This document shows, in pieces, positions 35,221 to 47,294 of a DNA stretch of 64,000 bases (positions are counted from its first letter, which is position 1; each line of letters starts with the position of its first letter). The notes below the pieces were generated by a model that was not told the DNA's origin, searched no databases, and was given only the letters and a program-made list of their open reading frames with translations. Source of the stretch: Talinum fruticosum (Eukaryota > Streptophyta > Magnoliopsida > Caryophyllales > Talinaceae); NCBI GenBank assembly GCA_021018815.1, contig JAITYX010000090.1, forward strand, positions 2,011,501 to 2,075,500. Direction: 5' to 3'. Made by a program: the position numbers and the translations under genes.

Positions 35221-35568
35221 TACTTTCATTGAAATAGGGACGAGATACTTGTCTTTGTGTAGAAAATTTACCTAAACTTAGTCGTTGGATGATCCGAATT
35301 CTAGGGAATGGCCTGAACTTGACTTGCTTGAAAATATGAAGTTCAACGGGCGATATGCCCCATCCTAATTTTGAGCTTTTTAGTCTGCATGCTAATAGCT
35401 CTTTTATTTGCAAAATAAGTGATCGGTGCCTCTTCCCGAGTATTGCAGGAGTTTGTTGCGGTTGTATAATCATTTGGATCATGAGACCTTACGTTCTTCT
35501 TTTGTGATTGTGTCTAGCTTTTTTGAATGTCGGATAGTTGATTAGATTTGACTGGTTGATGATATGGG
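35221..35568. other. Unassigned flank of solo LTR family 2
   Basis: Continues the degenerate repeat wording (CCTAAACTTAGTCG, GGCCTGAACTTGAC). No gene. Confidence 0.4.
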
Positions 35569-36890
35569 TGATAAACCGGAATTTTACGTGCTTTTCCATT
35601 CTCTTATTGGCTAATTTCGACACTTCAAAGGCCTTCTCACATAAATTCTTATTTGATTTCGCTTACTTTCTTCATTTATGATTAAAGTGTGCAAATTTCT
35701 ATGTTTTGAGGTAATCCCGCCTTTTATGATGAAGAATACGTCTTTCAAAGTGCTAAGGAAAAGAGCGGGAGGCCATAGAAGGTCGGAGAGCGAGGAAAGA
35801 GGTCAAGCCAAGTTAGCACGAGGTTGTAGCACTGGTCGTGCTGAAGAAAAGAAGGAAAAGAAGACCTAGCACAGTCTGTCTGGCTGTGCTTGAAGCGGAA
35901 GAGGTTAGCACGAGGCAATGCCAAAGTCAGCGCAAGCCATGCTAGGAATTTGGGATTTAATTGAAGAAGTCGTGAGCTTGCACGGGTTAAGTACGGTTTC
36001 AGCATTGGTTGTGCCAATCGGCGGCTTTCGTTTTACGCACATTTTATTCCGAAGCTGTTAATTTTCGAATAGACTTTTTATGCTTCGTTTCTAGACTAGT
36101 TTCTCTCTTTGTTTAAGCACTTATTTTCCATTGTTAAGGGATCAAAGCTTGGAGTTATTTTCATTTAATCACAAGTTAATTCAAGTTTACGGTATTGTCA
36201 TTCTTTTCTCTACTTTTATCTTTCATTCTTTTTGTCTGTTCTTCTCTCGGTTTGCTGTCACATGTCATGAATATGTGTGGCTAAATTTCCAACTTAGGTT
36301 GGGGATTTTGCCACTAATATGCTAGTTTAATCGTAATTGATGCTTTGATGCTAATTTGCAATTGTTTGATGAATTTCCGACTTGTTGATACTTGTGAATT
36401 GGTGTGAGGTTCGAGAGAATTCTACCTTTATTGTTTTTGGGAATTGAGTAGACTTTGAGAGAAGAGGCTTAGTTCTACTTCAACTTGTTGGATGATAACA
36501 ATTTAGATATGAGAATAATTTAGGTTGTTATTAAGGGAAGAGTCGATAACTTTGTAATTCTCTGGTTTTGATTGTGTGAGAACAACAATTAATTCAATTG
36601 ATTTAGCTTAATGACCTTCGAGAGAAGGCTTAGGTGGTCTGAATTGCATCGATTCCCTAGTTCATCGCAGTTGTGAATAGTGTAGAAGCATATAATTAAG
36701 ATTGTTGGCATGTTAGCTTGGTAAATCCCTACCTAAGGTTTTCTTATCTGATTTCATCTCGTTTTTAGTGCTTGCATCACAAACAATTCTGAATTGTTCT
36801 TTTGCTTAGTTCATAAGGACATTGACCTTAGACTTGCATGAGACCTAGCTCCCTGAGATCGACAACCGTACTCTCATTAGTACAACAACA
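35569..36890 (+). mobile_element. Solo LTR, family 2 (1322 bp)
   Basis: Begins TGATAAACCGGAATTTTACG and ends AGTACAACAACA, flanked by perfect 5-bp duplications ATGGG (35564-35568 and 36891-36895). The 3' part contains GAGACCTAGCTCCCTGAGAT followed by CGACAACCG, similar to the LTR ends of plant Ty3-gypsy elements. The 5' part has GC-richer words with GCACGAGG and GTCGTGC (35815-35960). No internal domain. Confidence 0.85.
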
Positions 36891-36895
36891 ATGGG

Positions 36896-37549
36896 AGATT
36901 CCCTTTGAAGTTGGTGATGCAGGTGACCTTTTTATATTGACTTGATGGATGATGCTTGATTGAACAATTTTTTTAGGGTGCTTTATTATTAATTTTTGTA
37001 TCTTTAGAATTTTGACTCGATGCAATGGAGATGAATACAAGACTCTATTTTAAAATGCATTATTTATTAAGATGATGTGAAAAATTAAAAAAGACAAATA
37101 TAAAATTGCACTTTTAACCCTCAATCCCCAAAGTAGAGCATAAATTTCCCCAAAGTAGAGCATAAAAATGTGCTACTTGAGCTGCAATATACTACTCGTC
37201 TGAATAGTGAGATCCGAACTTGATTATTTGGTGTTGGATGAAAATGGCATGCTTCCCAATTAATTTCTGCTCCTCTGGGTATGGTGAAGTGGCTTTAATT
37301 TGGGAATTGAAAAAAATTAGAATTGGGGACGAATCTCATGGGCTTCCTATGTCTCCGCTATAGCGGAAACAGGCCTTTGTAGTTCAAAAAGATACTGATT
37401 TGGTTTTTTTTAAGAGGAAAAGGAAATAGACCTAGGATGAATATGAAAAATAGGGAAATGCACACTTTATTGATATCCTTGATGAGTGATAGACTCATTG
37501 AATGGTGAAGTATAGTGCATCACAAGAGAGTTGCCCGGACCTACGCATG
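36896..37549. other. Unassigned DNA between solo LTR and gag relic
   Basis: A short direct repeat (CCCAAAGTAGAGCATAAA) occurs at about 37128 and 37151. Probably internal retrotransposon sequence too decayed to read. Confidence 0.35.
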
Positions 37550-38550
37550 TCCTGTAGCTAGTTGCAATTTTTGTGGATGCTTACTCCTCTTCTATAAACA
37601 AGCCAACGCTCGACAGTATTTTGAAGTCCATGAAAGGCAAGAACTTCAAATGCTGATAATAGACATGTTTCAGATTTTTGATGATTAGTATAAGCTGATC
37701 CTTTTCAAAGGGTCGATCTATTATGTGAGCGGCCTTTGCTCTCCAGCGAGTGAGGAAGTCGGTGAAACTCTCTTTGTCTCCTTACTTGATCAGCTCAAGG
37801 TCTCGAAGAATAACTGGTAAATCAGTATTGTAGGAATATTGGTGTAAGAACTCCTCCTGCAAAGATCCTTCTAACTTGTGACCTTATGTGGGTTGACAAC
37901 ATCGTACCACTTGATGATGTCTTCATCAAATGTCCTTGGAATATGACATGGTATGTGTCATTTGAGATACATTCTTTAGAGCCATTGCCCCTACAAAGTT
38001 ACTCATGCGGTGGTAAGGTTTTTCAGTCCCTGAAATTTGATATTAGGCATGATGAATTTGGGGGAAATTTTCCTTTAGGGATTAAAGTGAATCCCTGGGC
38101 TAGATAGTAGTTGAACATCGAGGATTCCCACAGTAACTTCTCTATTCAATATATCGTGTATCGGATCGAAGCTTGGGTTGAGGTTTATGTTGAGGATTTT
38201 CTTCCTCTTCATCTTTTCTTGCTTCATTAGCATTCTTATTGAGGGTTTGGAGTGTAAGATCAAGAGTTTCGGATATTAACTTAATCTTTTTATCCTAGGC
38301 CTGAATCTTAACTTCTATTTTTGCAGCGAGACTCTTTGAACAAGGTCGTGATATGAGTTTGTTTTGGTTCATCGGCCATTTTTGGAAGAGGATTACACTT
38401 TAGTGCTATTCATGGATGACGTACCGGTGTTGCTAGTAAAGGTGTTGAACGTACTTGGTGTGGTACGTGTTGGTGTTGAAGTAGACCTCTTACTCTTTGG
38501 CTGCTTTGTGCTAGGATTCCCAATTTCATTGAAGGGTCCAATCTGAGGTA
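37550..38550 (-). pseudogene. Ty3-gypsy gag relic
   Basis: On the minus strand, in shifting frames, one can read FNEIGNPSTKQPKSKRSTST (about 38530-38470), RLAAKIEVKIQA, FDEDIIKWYDVVNPHKVTS, then QEEFLHQYSYNTDLPVILRD and GDKESFTDFLTRWRAKAAHI followed by KDQLILIIKNL. This is the order of the plant retrotransposon gag (nucleocapsid precursor) domain. Stops and frame changes are frequent, and no protease or polymerase follows. Confidence 0.75.
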
Positions 38551-38750
38551 CTTTTGTATCAATTACTCAATTAAAATTTTGACATTGTTTCTGCTTTCCT
38601 AAATTACTTCAACATAATTGGTCTAATTATCACCTACTTTGTGGAATTAGAGTGGGGCATCGTTCCTAACATATTGTTATATAGTTCTTCATGTGAATGA
38701 CCTTTGTGTTTGAAATATGAATGTTATACACAAGGTCCACTTACCGCTGA
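38524..38750. repeat. Dispersed repeat, second copy (see 27966-28190)
   Basis: Shares AGGTACTTTTGTATCA, TCTAATTATCACCTA, GTTCCTAACATATTGTTATA and ACCTTTGTGTTTGAAATAT with the first copy. It overlaps the start of the gag relic and continues as its leader on the minus strand. Confidence 0.65.
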
Positions 38751-39431
38751 CAAAATTTCATCTGACCCCGATATTATTCGAATTTGTCCGATCCGAAAAA
38801 ATCGAGTCCAGTTATGAATCTTTGTCCGAATTTTTAATTTGGACATAAAATTTTTCTATTTTTGTTGTTTGAACCTAATTTTAATCCGAATTTAAATTTG
38901 TCCGAATTATCCGACTCGAAAAAATTAGGTATCAAACAAAAAATTTCTTCCAATCACCAATTTTTCCAACTCAATTTTGACACAAACCCGAATTTTTGTC
39001 ATTGCATCCCTCCAAAATAATTTACTATCGTGGTCAGTGGGAGTTAAATCTAAAATATTTTATTGAAAAGGTATTGCCACCCCATCTAAAAACATCCGAT
39101 CCAAAAGTTTTGGAAAGAAAATGTTCTATACCGTAACAATAGTTTATTATATAGTAGTAAAATGAATCTTCAATTAAAAATTGCAATTAATAAATAATAT
39201 TCTATTAAATTTGTATCTTCTTAAAATTTGACAAGTTTTTGAAGAGAAAGGGATATATATATATATATATATATGCTCAAAGGCTTTTTATTGAATTACT
39301 TTTGATTTGATGATTTGATTCCAAGCAAATACAACAGCTGTAATAAGAGAGGAAGCAAACCAACATGCATCACACCAAATTTATTTAGCTAAACCAAGTA
39401 CCCTTGAAACCTACGTACGTACGTGTGTGAC
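38751..39431. other. Repeat remainder and 3' flank of peptide copy B
   Basis: 39020-39160 is the second block of the dispersed repeat. 38760-39005 is low-complexity (CGAATTTGTCCGA words). A (TA)n run is at 39253-39274. 39275-39431 would be the 3' UTR side of the interrupted peptide gene. Confidence 0.45.
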
Positions 39432-39467
39432 TTAGATGCATACATAGTCTGGTGGAATGCATACAAA

Positions 39468-40036
39468 TGTTAGGAAAATATGGGATTGATTATAGTTTTG
39501 AGGCGTGAATAGGATCACTTTCTTTAAGACAAGATTCGCGCCCTTATGCAAATCGTGTCTCCGGGATACAACCAAAACTCCTGGATTGATTCTAATTTAT
39601 AATCAATCCCCTAGGCTTAGATTGGATAGAGCAGTTATGTAGGATAGAATTTAACCGATAAAACGGTTAAACTTTATCCTAACTGTCCCAACTGTATTTG
39701 GATATAAAATTAAAATAAATAGGAAATTATAGTGCCAAGTGCGCCTAATAAGCGCCAAAGCGCCTCTAGCGCCCTACAGGCCACGCCGCGCGCGTGTGCG
39801 GTTCAATGCTCCGCATTGAACCTTAATGCAAGCACATATTACCCCACTCTATAGCTTATGTATTTATAAGCTCACATTACTTTTCAATTAATAAAGAGCG
39901 AGAGAATATTATATTCTCTCCATGTGGGACATAAACTAAGAGCTACCTATTTATTTCCTTCAAAAGCTAGAAGCTTTAGTAATCTATCCATGTGGGACAC
40001 TAGTCAAATTCACCAACTTTGATTAACTATTCAACA
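39468..40036 (-). repeat. 3' LTR of the copia element
   Basis: 569 bp. Near-identical to 44599-45163; it carries an extra CAAAGCGC-type indel near 39753 and about eight substitutions. Confidence 0.95.
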
Positions 40037-40540
40037 ATCCCCCACTAGTTAATGAAAGTTGTGAAACCCAACCTATCCTTATTATGATACTCGCATGCCC
40101 GAAGGTGTCTTGTGATTAAACCATCGGTTAGTGCAAGTGACTCAAAGTCTTAAAAGGTATTTGGTGGCCAGATAGCTTAAACCAAAACCTTTAATACTAA
40201 GACCGGAGGCATTACACACAGCACCATAACTTACCCTTATTTCAAAGAAGCCTTGTTACTTGTAGCACTATTATGGCCTTGTGCTCATCCTGGTTACGTG
40301 AATATGTACAGGAGTTAAAATCCAATAAAACTCTTGTTTAGAGCGGCCACACTCTAATATTCACATAGGTGGATTCCATACCTATACGGATTCCATTAAG
40401 AGCAAACTCATCCTCCTAACTAAGTAAATGCACTATATCCTGTTCATAGTGCTCCTTTGACCATAATGTAACTTGTTGTTACCCTTTAAACCTTATAACT
40501 AGTTTCCACCAGAGTAAGGTAGGGTTCCCGTTACAACAGA

Positions 40541-43500
40541 TCATACATCAAAGGATTTTAAACCCATTCTAGCAGTGGTGCTCTTCACCAAATCCCTTGG
40601 TAAACCTTTAGTTAAAGGATCCGCTAGATTTAGAGCTGATTTGACATAAATGATAGTGATTACACCATCTTGAACCAACCGCCTCACGTAAGTGTGTCTC
40701 AAACTAATGTGTCTAGACTTTCCATTATAGATTTTACTATAAGTTCGAGACATGGTAGCCTGACTATCGCAAGTATAAGGAAATGGTCGACATAGGTTGT
40801 GGCCACAACTTAATATCCATTAATAAATTCCTTAGCCACTCTGCTTCCTTACTCGCTGCTGCTAAAGCAATGAACTCGGACTCCATAGTAGAATGTGAGA
40901 TACATGTTTGCTTTTTAAAGGCCCAACTAATGGCTCCTCCTCCTAAGGTAAATATCCACCCCGATGTTGACTTATTATCCTTAGAGCTAGTTATCCAACT
41001 AGCATCTGTGAATCCCTCTAAAACAGATGGGAAATCACTATAAAAAGTCCTAAGTCAATCTGTCCTTTTCAAGTATCCAAGTACCCTAGTAATGGCTTTC
41101 CAATGTTCCGTACTTGGCTTACTTGTATACCTAGATAATTTGCACACAACAAATGCAATGTCTGGTCCGGTACTGTGCATTGCATACATAAGACTTCCTA
41201 TACCCCTAGCATATTCCAACTGTGCAACCACTCTTCCTGTGTTCTCCCTAAGTGAACACTTGGATCATAGGGAGTTTTGACATCCTTTATATTGAGATGT
41301 TTGAACTTATTCAACAACTTCTCAATATAGTGAGATTGGCTCAAGGCAAAACCCCCACTATGCCTTTTAACCTTTATGCCTAAGATAGTATCAACTTCAT
41401 TAAGATCCTTCATCTTAAATTGAGAGGTGAGATACTTCTTAGTTTCATTTATTCCATGTAAATTGGTTCCAAAAATGAGCATGTCATCAACATAGAGACA
41501 TATTATAACTCCATAAGAATCTGTAAACTTCGAATAAATACATTTATCCGAATTATTATGGAGAAAACCATCTGAAAGAAGCGCAACATCAAACTTTTCA
41601 TGCCACTTGTTTGGGCGCTTGTTTCAATCCATATAAGGATTTAACCAATTTACACACCTTCCTTTCATTTCCTAGTAATATGAAGCCCTCAGTGCTGCTC
41701 CATATAAATCTCCTATTCTAACTCTCCATTTAGAAAGGCTGTTTTTACATCCATCCGATGCACATGTAGCTTAAAAATTGAAGCCAGTGCAAACAGTAAT
41801 CCTAATAGATGTAATTCTAGCTACAGGAGCGTAGGTATCAAAGTAATCGATACCTTCCTTTTGAGTAAAACCTTTAGCTACAAGTCTAGCCTTAAAGGTT
41901 TGTAGAGAACCATCAGTATTGTATTTCCTTCTAAATACCCATTTACACCCTATAGGCTTTGAACCCGGAGGCAAATCCACTAAGATCCAAGTATTATTAG
42001 ATAATATTGAATCCATTTCATCATTTATTGCCTCCTTCCGTAAGGCAGAATCTCTGGAAGCCATAGCCTCACTAAATGTTTTAGGGTCATCATCAACATT
42101 TAGTACAATGGGTATTTGATCCAATACTTCTGTTCTACTAGCCTCTACTAGAAAAACAACCGATATGGAGGAAACAAATTCCGGTCCAAAATCTTTAGTT
42201 TTCCTAGCCCTTTGACTTCTTCTTGGTTCTATACTTGAATCAAGTTCATCTCCCTTATTTTCGAACCGAAGCAGCACTTCTTGATGGTATATCAGTAGGG
42301 TGTCCAATTGTAGGTGTTGGTTGAGATGCATTAGATTTAATAAAAGCATTTTCAAAAATTCTCGCATCTCTAGTCTCTACAATCACATTGGACTCGTAAG
42401 TCCAACAGCCTGTATGCCTTTGAATTTTCAGCATAGCCTACAAAGATACTCTTGATTGCTCTTGGGCCTAACTTAGTCCTTCTTTGATCAGGTACTCTAT
42501 AGTAGGCAATACACCCCCACACTTTGAAGTATTTAATGTTAGGCTTTCTTCCTTTCCATACCTCATATGGTGAAACCTTTGTTTTCTTAGATGGAATTCT
42601 ATTATGGACATGACATGCAGTTAAGAGTGCCTCTCTCCACAAATTTGTTGGCAAATCAGCATTTAATAACATAGAGTTAACCATGTTGCATAAAGTCTGA
42701 TTTTTCCTTTCAGCAAGGCCATTCTGTTGAGGTGTTCTAGGGGCTGTTCTTTGATGAATGATACCATGGTTCTCACAGAATTCATCAAATTCTGTTGGGA
42801 AATACTCCCTCCCTATCACTCCTTAGAATTTTAATTTTCTTTTCCTTTTGATTCTCAACTTCAGCCTTATAACGTTTGAACATATCAAATGCTTCATCCT
42901 TAGTTCGTAGTAAATATACATAAGTATATCTTGAACTGTCATCAATGAATGTGATAAAGTATCTTTTACCACCCCTAGTCAGCATTCCATTCATTTCACA
43001 AATGTCAGAATGAACTAAGTCTAGAACTTGGGTATTTCTCTCAACCTTAGGAAAAGGTTTCTTAGTTATTTTAGCCTCGAATGCAGATTTCACACTTAGA
43101 AAAATTTGCATCCGATTTACAAGAGAAATATCCATCCCTAATCATAAACTTCAAAGAATTGAAATTTAAATGACCTAACCTAGCATGCCAAACAGAATAT
43201 GTATCAACCATATAAGCGGAACTAGGTACTTCATTTATTTCATCCAAACTTAGTTTAAACATGCCCTCAAAGTCATAGCCTTTGCCAACAAACACATTGT
43301 TCTTAGAAATAATAATCGACTAGATCCAACTAAAACCATAAAACCCTTCTTAGATAAAATGTTTCCAGAAACTAAATTCTTCCTCATGTTTGGAACATGA
43401 AAGACATTGACCAATGTGAGTTTCCTCCCTGATGTGAAGTTCAACTCTACCGTCCCTAGTCCAAGGACTTTGGCCGGAGTGCTGTCCCCCATAAGAACCT

Positions 43501-44547
43501 CACGGTCTGCCACATCTTCATAAGTCTTAAATTGTGACTGTCATAACAAACATGAATGGAGGCACCTGTGTCATACCACCAACCAGAAGGCTTGCCTACG
43601 TTAGCCATATGTATCTCAGTAATCATATTTAAATTAAGATTAGATACCATGGCCACTAAGTCCTTCAAGCCCTCCTCTACCATGTTAGCCTTAGAAGAAT
43701 CTGCAGTCTTTGCCGCTGCAAGATCAGCCTTCATTTTCTTGCAATCCTTGATGTAATGTCCCTTGCCCTTACAATAGTAACAATAACTATTCTCGCTTCT
43801 TTGTACTCTTGGTACCCTTGCCCTTGAAATTGGCCTTGTCCTTCTTTGCCTTTAGGGACTTGTTGTTCCTCTTAGACTTCTCTTCTGTCACGACATTCAC
43901 CTTGGAGATGGTTGATAAATACACGGCATCTCTTTTGCGATTTTCCTCCTCAATCCTGAGATGCCTAAGTATTTTTCAACCGTGAAATCTTCCGACATAT
44001 GCGAAGTTTCTTCCTGTAGTCGTTCCAAGCGGGTGGCAACTTTGCAATGATTGCACCCACTTGAAGTGACTCTAAACCGTGACTTGAAGATCCTGAAGTC
44101 TATTAACAAGGACCCGCAACTCATGCACTTGGTCCAGAATAGGAACATCATCTCGACATCTTAAAATCAAAGTACTTCATCATAATAAATTTGTCGAGTA
44201 CCTTGCCTTTCCGTGTTGTATTTCTCTTCAAGGGCTTTCCGGATCTTCTTTGGTGATGTCCATGTGACATACAACTCGTATGCAGACGATTGGAGAGGGT
44301 TTGCAGAATGTGTCCTCTACACGAGTAACTCGTCCTCCTCACGCTTCTTCTTTGCCTCCTTCGGTGTTTGAGCATCCGCAGGATTCATTTTCTTCCATTC
44401 TTCCTCTGTTGGATTCGGCAAATCCTTCAGTTTATCATCCAGAACATATGCAATCCTCAATGCTGTCAGCATGAACATGATCTTGTCCTTCCATCTCATG
44501 AAGTTTGTGCCATCGAATTTGTCCAACCGAACGAGATCCCGATTCAT
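40541..44547 (-). pseudogene. Copia gag-pol polyprotein, frameshifted
   Basis: Gag begins at 44547 with MNRDLVRLDKFDGTNFMRW. A CX2CX4HX4C zinc knuckle (YCYYCKGKGHYIKDCKK) is at about 43786-43740. The protease motif WWYDTGAS is at about 43580-43560. The GAG-pre-integrase HARLGHLNF lies near 43190. The integrase core has HSDICEMNG, TFIDDSS and QQNGLAERKNQ (about 43040-42690). Reverse transcriptase has KARLVAKGFTQKEGIDYFD (about 41890-41835) and YVDD (41494-41483). RNase H ends with ADPLTKGLPRD (about 40622). Frame changes break gag (around 44320 and 44150), the integrase (around 42800) and the polymerase (41770-41490), so this copy is not autonomous despite its youth. Confidence 0.9.
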
Positions 44548-44598
44548 GATTCCGACGGTAGTGTCCGAATCGAGTCATGGATAATCTTGTCTTAAAAT

Positions 44599-45163
44599 TG
44601 TTAGGAAAATATGGGATTGATTATAGTTTTGAGGCGTGAATAGGATCACTTTCTTTAAGACAAGATTCGCGCCCTTATGCAAATCGTGTCTCCAGGATAC
44701 AACCAAAACTCCTGGATTGATTCTAATTTATAATCAATCCCCTAGGCTTAGATTGGATAGAGCGGTTATGTAGGATAGAATTTAACCGATAAAACGGTGA
44801 AACTTTATCCTAAGCTGTCCCAACTGTATTTGGATATAAAATTAAAATAAATAGGAAATTATAGTGCCAAGTGCGCCTAATAAGCGCCTCTAGCGCCCTA
44901 CAGCCCACGCCGTGCGTGCAGTGTGCGGTTCAATGCTCCGCATTGAACCTTAATGCAAACACATATTACCCCACTCTATAGCTGATGTATTTATAAGCTC
45001 ACATTACTTTTCAATTAATAAAGAGCGAGAGAATATTATATTCTCTCCATGTGGGACATAAACTAAGAGCTACCTATTTATTTCCTTCAAAAGCTAGAAG
45101 TTTTAGTAATCTATCCATGTGGGACACTAGTCAAATTCACCAACTTTGATTAACTATTCAACA
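44599..45163 (-). repeat. 5' LTR of the copia element
   Basis: 565 bp. Contains TATTTATAAGCTCACATTAC (about 44989-45008), which could hold the promoter on either strand. It directly abuts peptide copy B coding sequence. Confidence 0.95.
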
Positions 45164-45642
45164 ACAAATCCGTTACAGCATGGATCATCAAAGACATGAC
45201 AACTTTCACCACCTGTTTTGCATTTCAGAGATTTTTTATCTGTAACTTTTTTGATATCATCCACAATCTTCACTTCTGGTTCGACTTCGACTATCTCTAT
45301 TTTTCCATCTCCCATAATCATCTCTGGTTTTCCAGACATTATCTCTTCTTCAAATATGATTTTCCCTCTTAATGGTACTCCTCGATACCCTGCTGTCACC
45401 ACTTCTCCGTAGCTTGAGGCTGTTGAAATTATTATCCATTGATAATCAGACTCGAAAGAAATATATGAAATATTTTTGCGCTTTAATATGCATTAATAAC
45501 AGAGATTTACCTATGGTGGCGAATAAGAGAGCCAATAAGAGAGCAAGTTTGCAGAGTGATGAGGAAGCCCACTCCATTTTCTCTTTCTTAACTGTGGCTA
45601 ATTAGATCTGGGTGCTGATTGTATCCTATGTAAGCAACGCCC

Positions 45643-45650
45643 TATTTATA
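45643..45650 (-). promoter_or_regulatory. TATA box of peptide copy B
   Basis: TATAAATA on the minus strand, 66 bp upstream of the start codon, conserved in copies A (52537) and C (29411). Confidence 0.65.
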
Positions 45651-45758
45651 ATGTCCAACCCCTGCAATTATTTCTTTTAATTTATTTTTTAAATTTCGAA
45701 ATTGATTTTGCGTCTTCTGTGAAGTCAATTTTTGTGTCTTGTATATCAGTTGGCACCC

Positions 45759-45759
<1 letters not shown>

Positions 45760-45838
<79 letters not shown>
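45760..45838. repeat. Long (TA)n microsatellite
   Basis: About 39 uninterrupted TA units, some 110 bp upstream of the TATA box of peptide copy B. Confidence 0.95.
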
Positions 45839-45839
<1 letters not shown>

Positions 45840-45954
45840 AGTAGTAGATGTTATTGTATATTTTACAAATAAGTGGAGCAGTAATAAGATTATTTATTGT
45901 TAGTTTTAAAAATTTGGGGTTTGCGTTTGATTATAATTTCATCATAAAAATGTC

Positions 45955-46325
45955 AAAATAGCGACGGAAAATACCACGGGTTTTAACAGTTTATAGAAAA
46001 TTCCAATGGGAATCTGATGGAAATAACTCATTGAATTTTCGTTCGTCACAACGATGTTCCGACAGGCTCGTCGGACTAATCAAACAGGTTGTGTAATAGG
46101 CCTTAAAACCCCGTCGGACAACTATCCGACTCATTTTCAGATGAGTCTGGTACCCCAATTGATAGGAATACGATGGTTTTTCCGACGGGGTTCTAGACCT
46201 ATCAAAACATGTCTAACGGTTTGTTCGACGGGGTTTTATGATGTGATGGGAATTTCTTGAGTACTGTCCAACGGGATTTCCGATGGGTCTCGACAGTTTC
46301 CGACGGAAACTCTGACGATTTTATT
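45955..46325. mobile_element. CACTA-type subterminal repeat block
   Basis: Words CCGACGGGGTT, CCCCGTCGGAC, TCCGACGG and TTTCCGACGGAAAC recur in both orientations, as in CACTA element ends. The terminal CACTA pentamer is not visible, so this is a fragment. The plus-strand frame 46054-46260 is a by-product. Confidence 0.6.
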
Positions 46326-47190
46326 TTCTTTTTTTATTTTGCTTGTCGAAGACATTAAAAATAAATTTTTATATGGCCTAATATAATTTTCTAAATTAAC
46401 ATACTCATTCATTGTAAATTAAATATCCGATTAATAATAAAAAAAATAGTGTTTCTAGTTATCCACATCTAGAAAAATATTTTCCATGGCAAACAAAGAT
46501 AAACCAAAATTAAAAATAAACCATGGACACAACCCTCGTCAAGATTATCTCTAACTAATAATTTTTTTCAGTGAAAGGTGTCTGTCGAGATCCCTTGAGT
46601 GTGGAGTTCATTTCTTCTTGTGTTCCTCCTACAAGCTAAATTAATATTATATACATGTGTGTGTGAGGAAACAAAACACAACTAAAAGGTTGTGTTAAAT
46701 AGCAGTTTTAAGTTAATGGTTAACGGTTAAAATTGACATTCTTATAATATCGGTTGTTGTAACTATTTTAAACCAAAGGAAAAAAAAACATCCATAATGA
46801 TTATGTTTCAATTATTTTTTCCAATTTTTGTCCTCTTTTAAGGGCATGTTTTGCTAAATTGACTAGATGTGTGCCAAAATTTATATATAAATGAGGTTAA
46901 ACAAAAACTTTTTAATAGTGTGAATAAATTTCTTAATAAGTAGCTCATATTGTTAACGCTAATAAAGATAATCCGGCTTTACCCTTAATTTCGTTGATGA
47001 CAGTATACTTTGGGCCCAACGAATCGCTAAAAACAAAAATAATTTACAATAGAAGATTTAAAAGTTTATCCCTTAGTCCGTACCCACAGAGAATAAATAA
47101 ACAACTTTCCATAAAAAAGAAAAAATAATAAACAAATAAAGCTAGGAAATAAATATACTCGAAGGGTCAAGCCCCTCTTGTGGAGATTAC
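46326..47190. other. Intergenic, no gene
   Basis: AT-rich; a short (TG)n run near 46655. Right part is the promoter side of the small gene at 47295. Confidence 0.4.
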
Positions 47191-47200
47191 TTATATAAAT
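47191..47200 (+). promoter_or_regulatory. TATA box of the small secreted-protein gene at 47295
   Basis: TTATATAAAT lies about 95 bp upstream of the start codon. Confidence 0.55.
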
Positions 47201-47294
47201 GAGGGCATTTAGATTCTGAAGTTCTCATCCTTGACGATCACAAGGTCTAGTTCACTTTGAAATAGCAGGAGAAACAATTGCCTTCAAATCCTCA

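Larger units (their letters stand above)
39468..45163 (-). mobile_element. Full-length Ty1-copia retrotransposon (5696 bp)
   Basis: Termini TGTTAGG...TTCAACA (plus strand) and perfect 5-bp duplications ACAAA at 39463-39467 and 45164-45168. The two LTRs (569 and 565 bp) differ by only a few substitutions and short indels, so the insertion is young. Domain order on the minus strand is gag, zinc knuckle, protease, integrase, reverse transcriptase, RNase H, which defines copia. A polypurine tract AGTGGGGGAT precedes the 3' LTR. No canonical TGGTATCAGAGC primer site is visible after the 5' LTR. It is inserted in the last exon of peptide copy B, in the same orientation. Confidence 0.95.
39432..45577 (-). 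pseudogene. Secreted cystine-knot peptide precursor, copy B, split by a copia element
   Basis: Exon 1 (45577-45511) encodes a signal peptide beginning MEWASSSLCKLALLLAL. The intron (45510-45420) ends CAACAG. Exon 2 runs from 45419 to 45164, covering an acidic pro-region (LRGKIIFEEEIMSGKPEM, DGKIEIVEVEPEV) and the first four cysteines. There the copia element (45163-39468) interrupts it. The remaining 36 bp lie beyond the element (39467-39432), hold the last two cysteines and end in TAA. Counting the 5-bp duplication once, exons 1 and 2 total 354 bp in one open frame (117 codons plus stop), against 118 aa for copy A. Cysteine spacing is C-x6-C-x6-CC-x4-C-x6-C, an inhibitor-cystine-knot pattern. 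Splice sites, frame and TATA box are intact, so the insertion is probably the first disabling event. Confidence 0.85.

Noticed and set aside
35005..35229. Repeat protein on the minus strand
   Set aside because: The 14-residue repeat follows from the 42-bp DNA unit; no conserved start or upstream exon.
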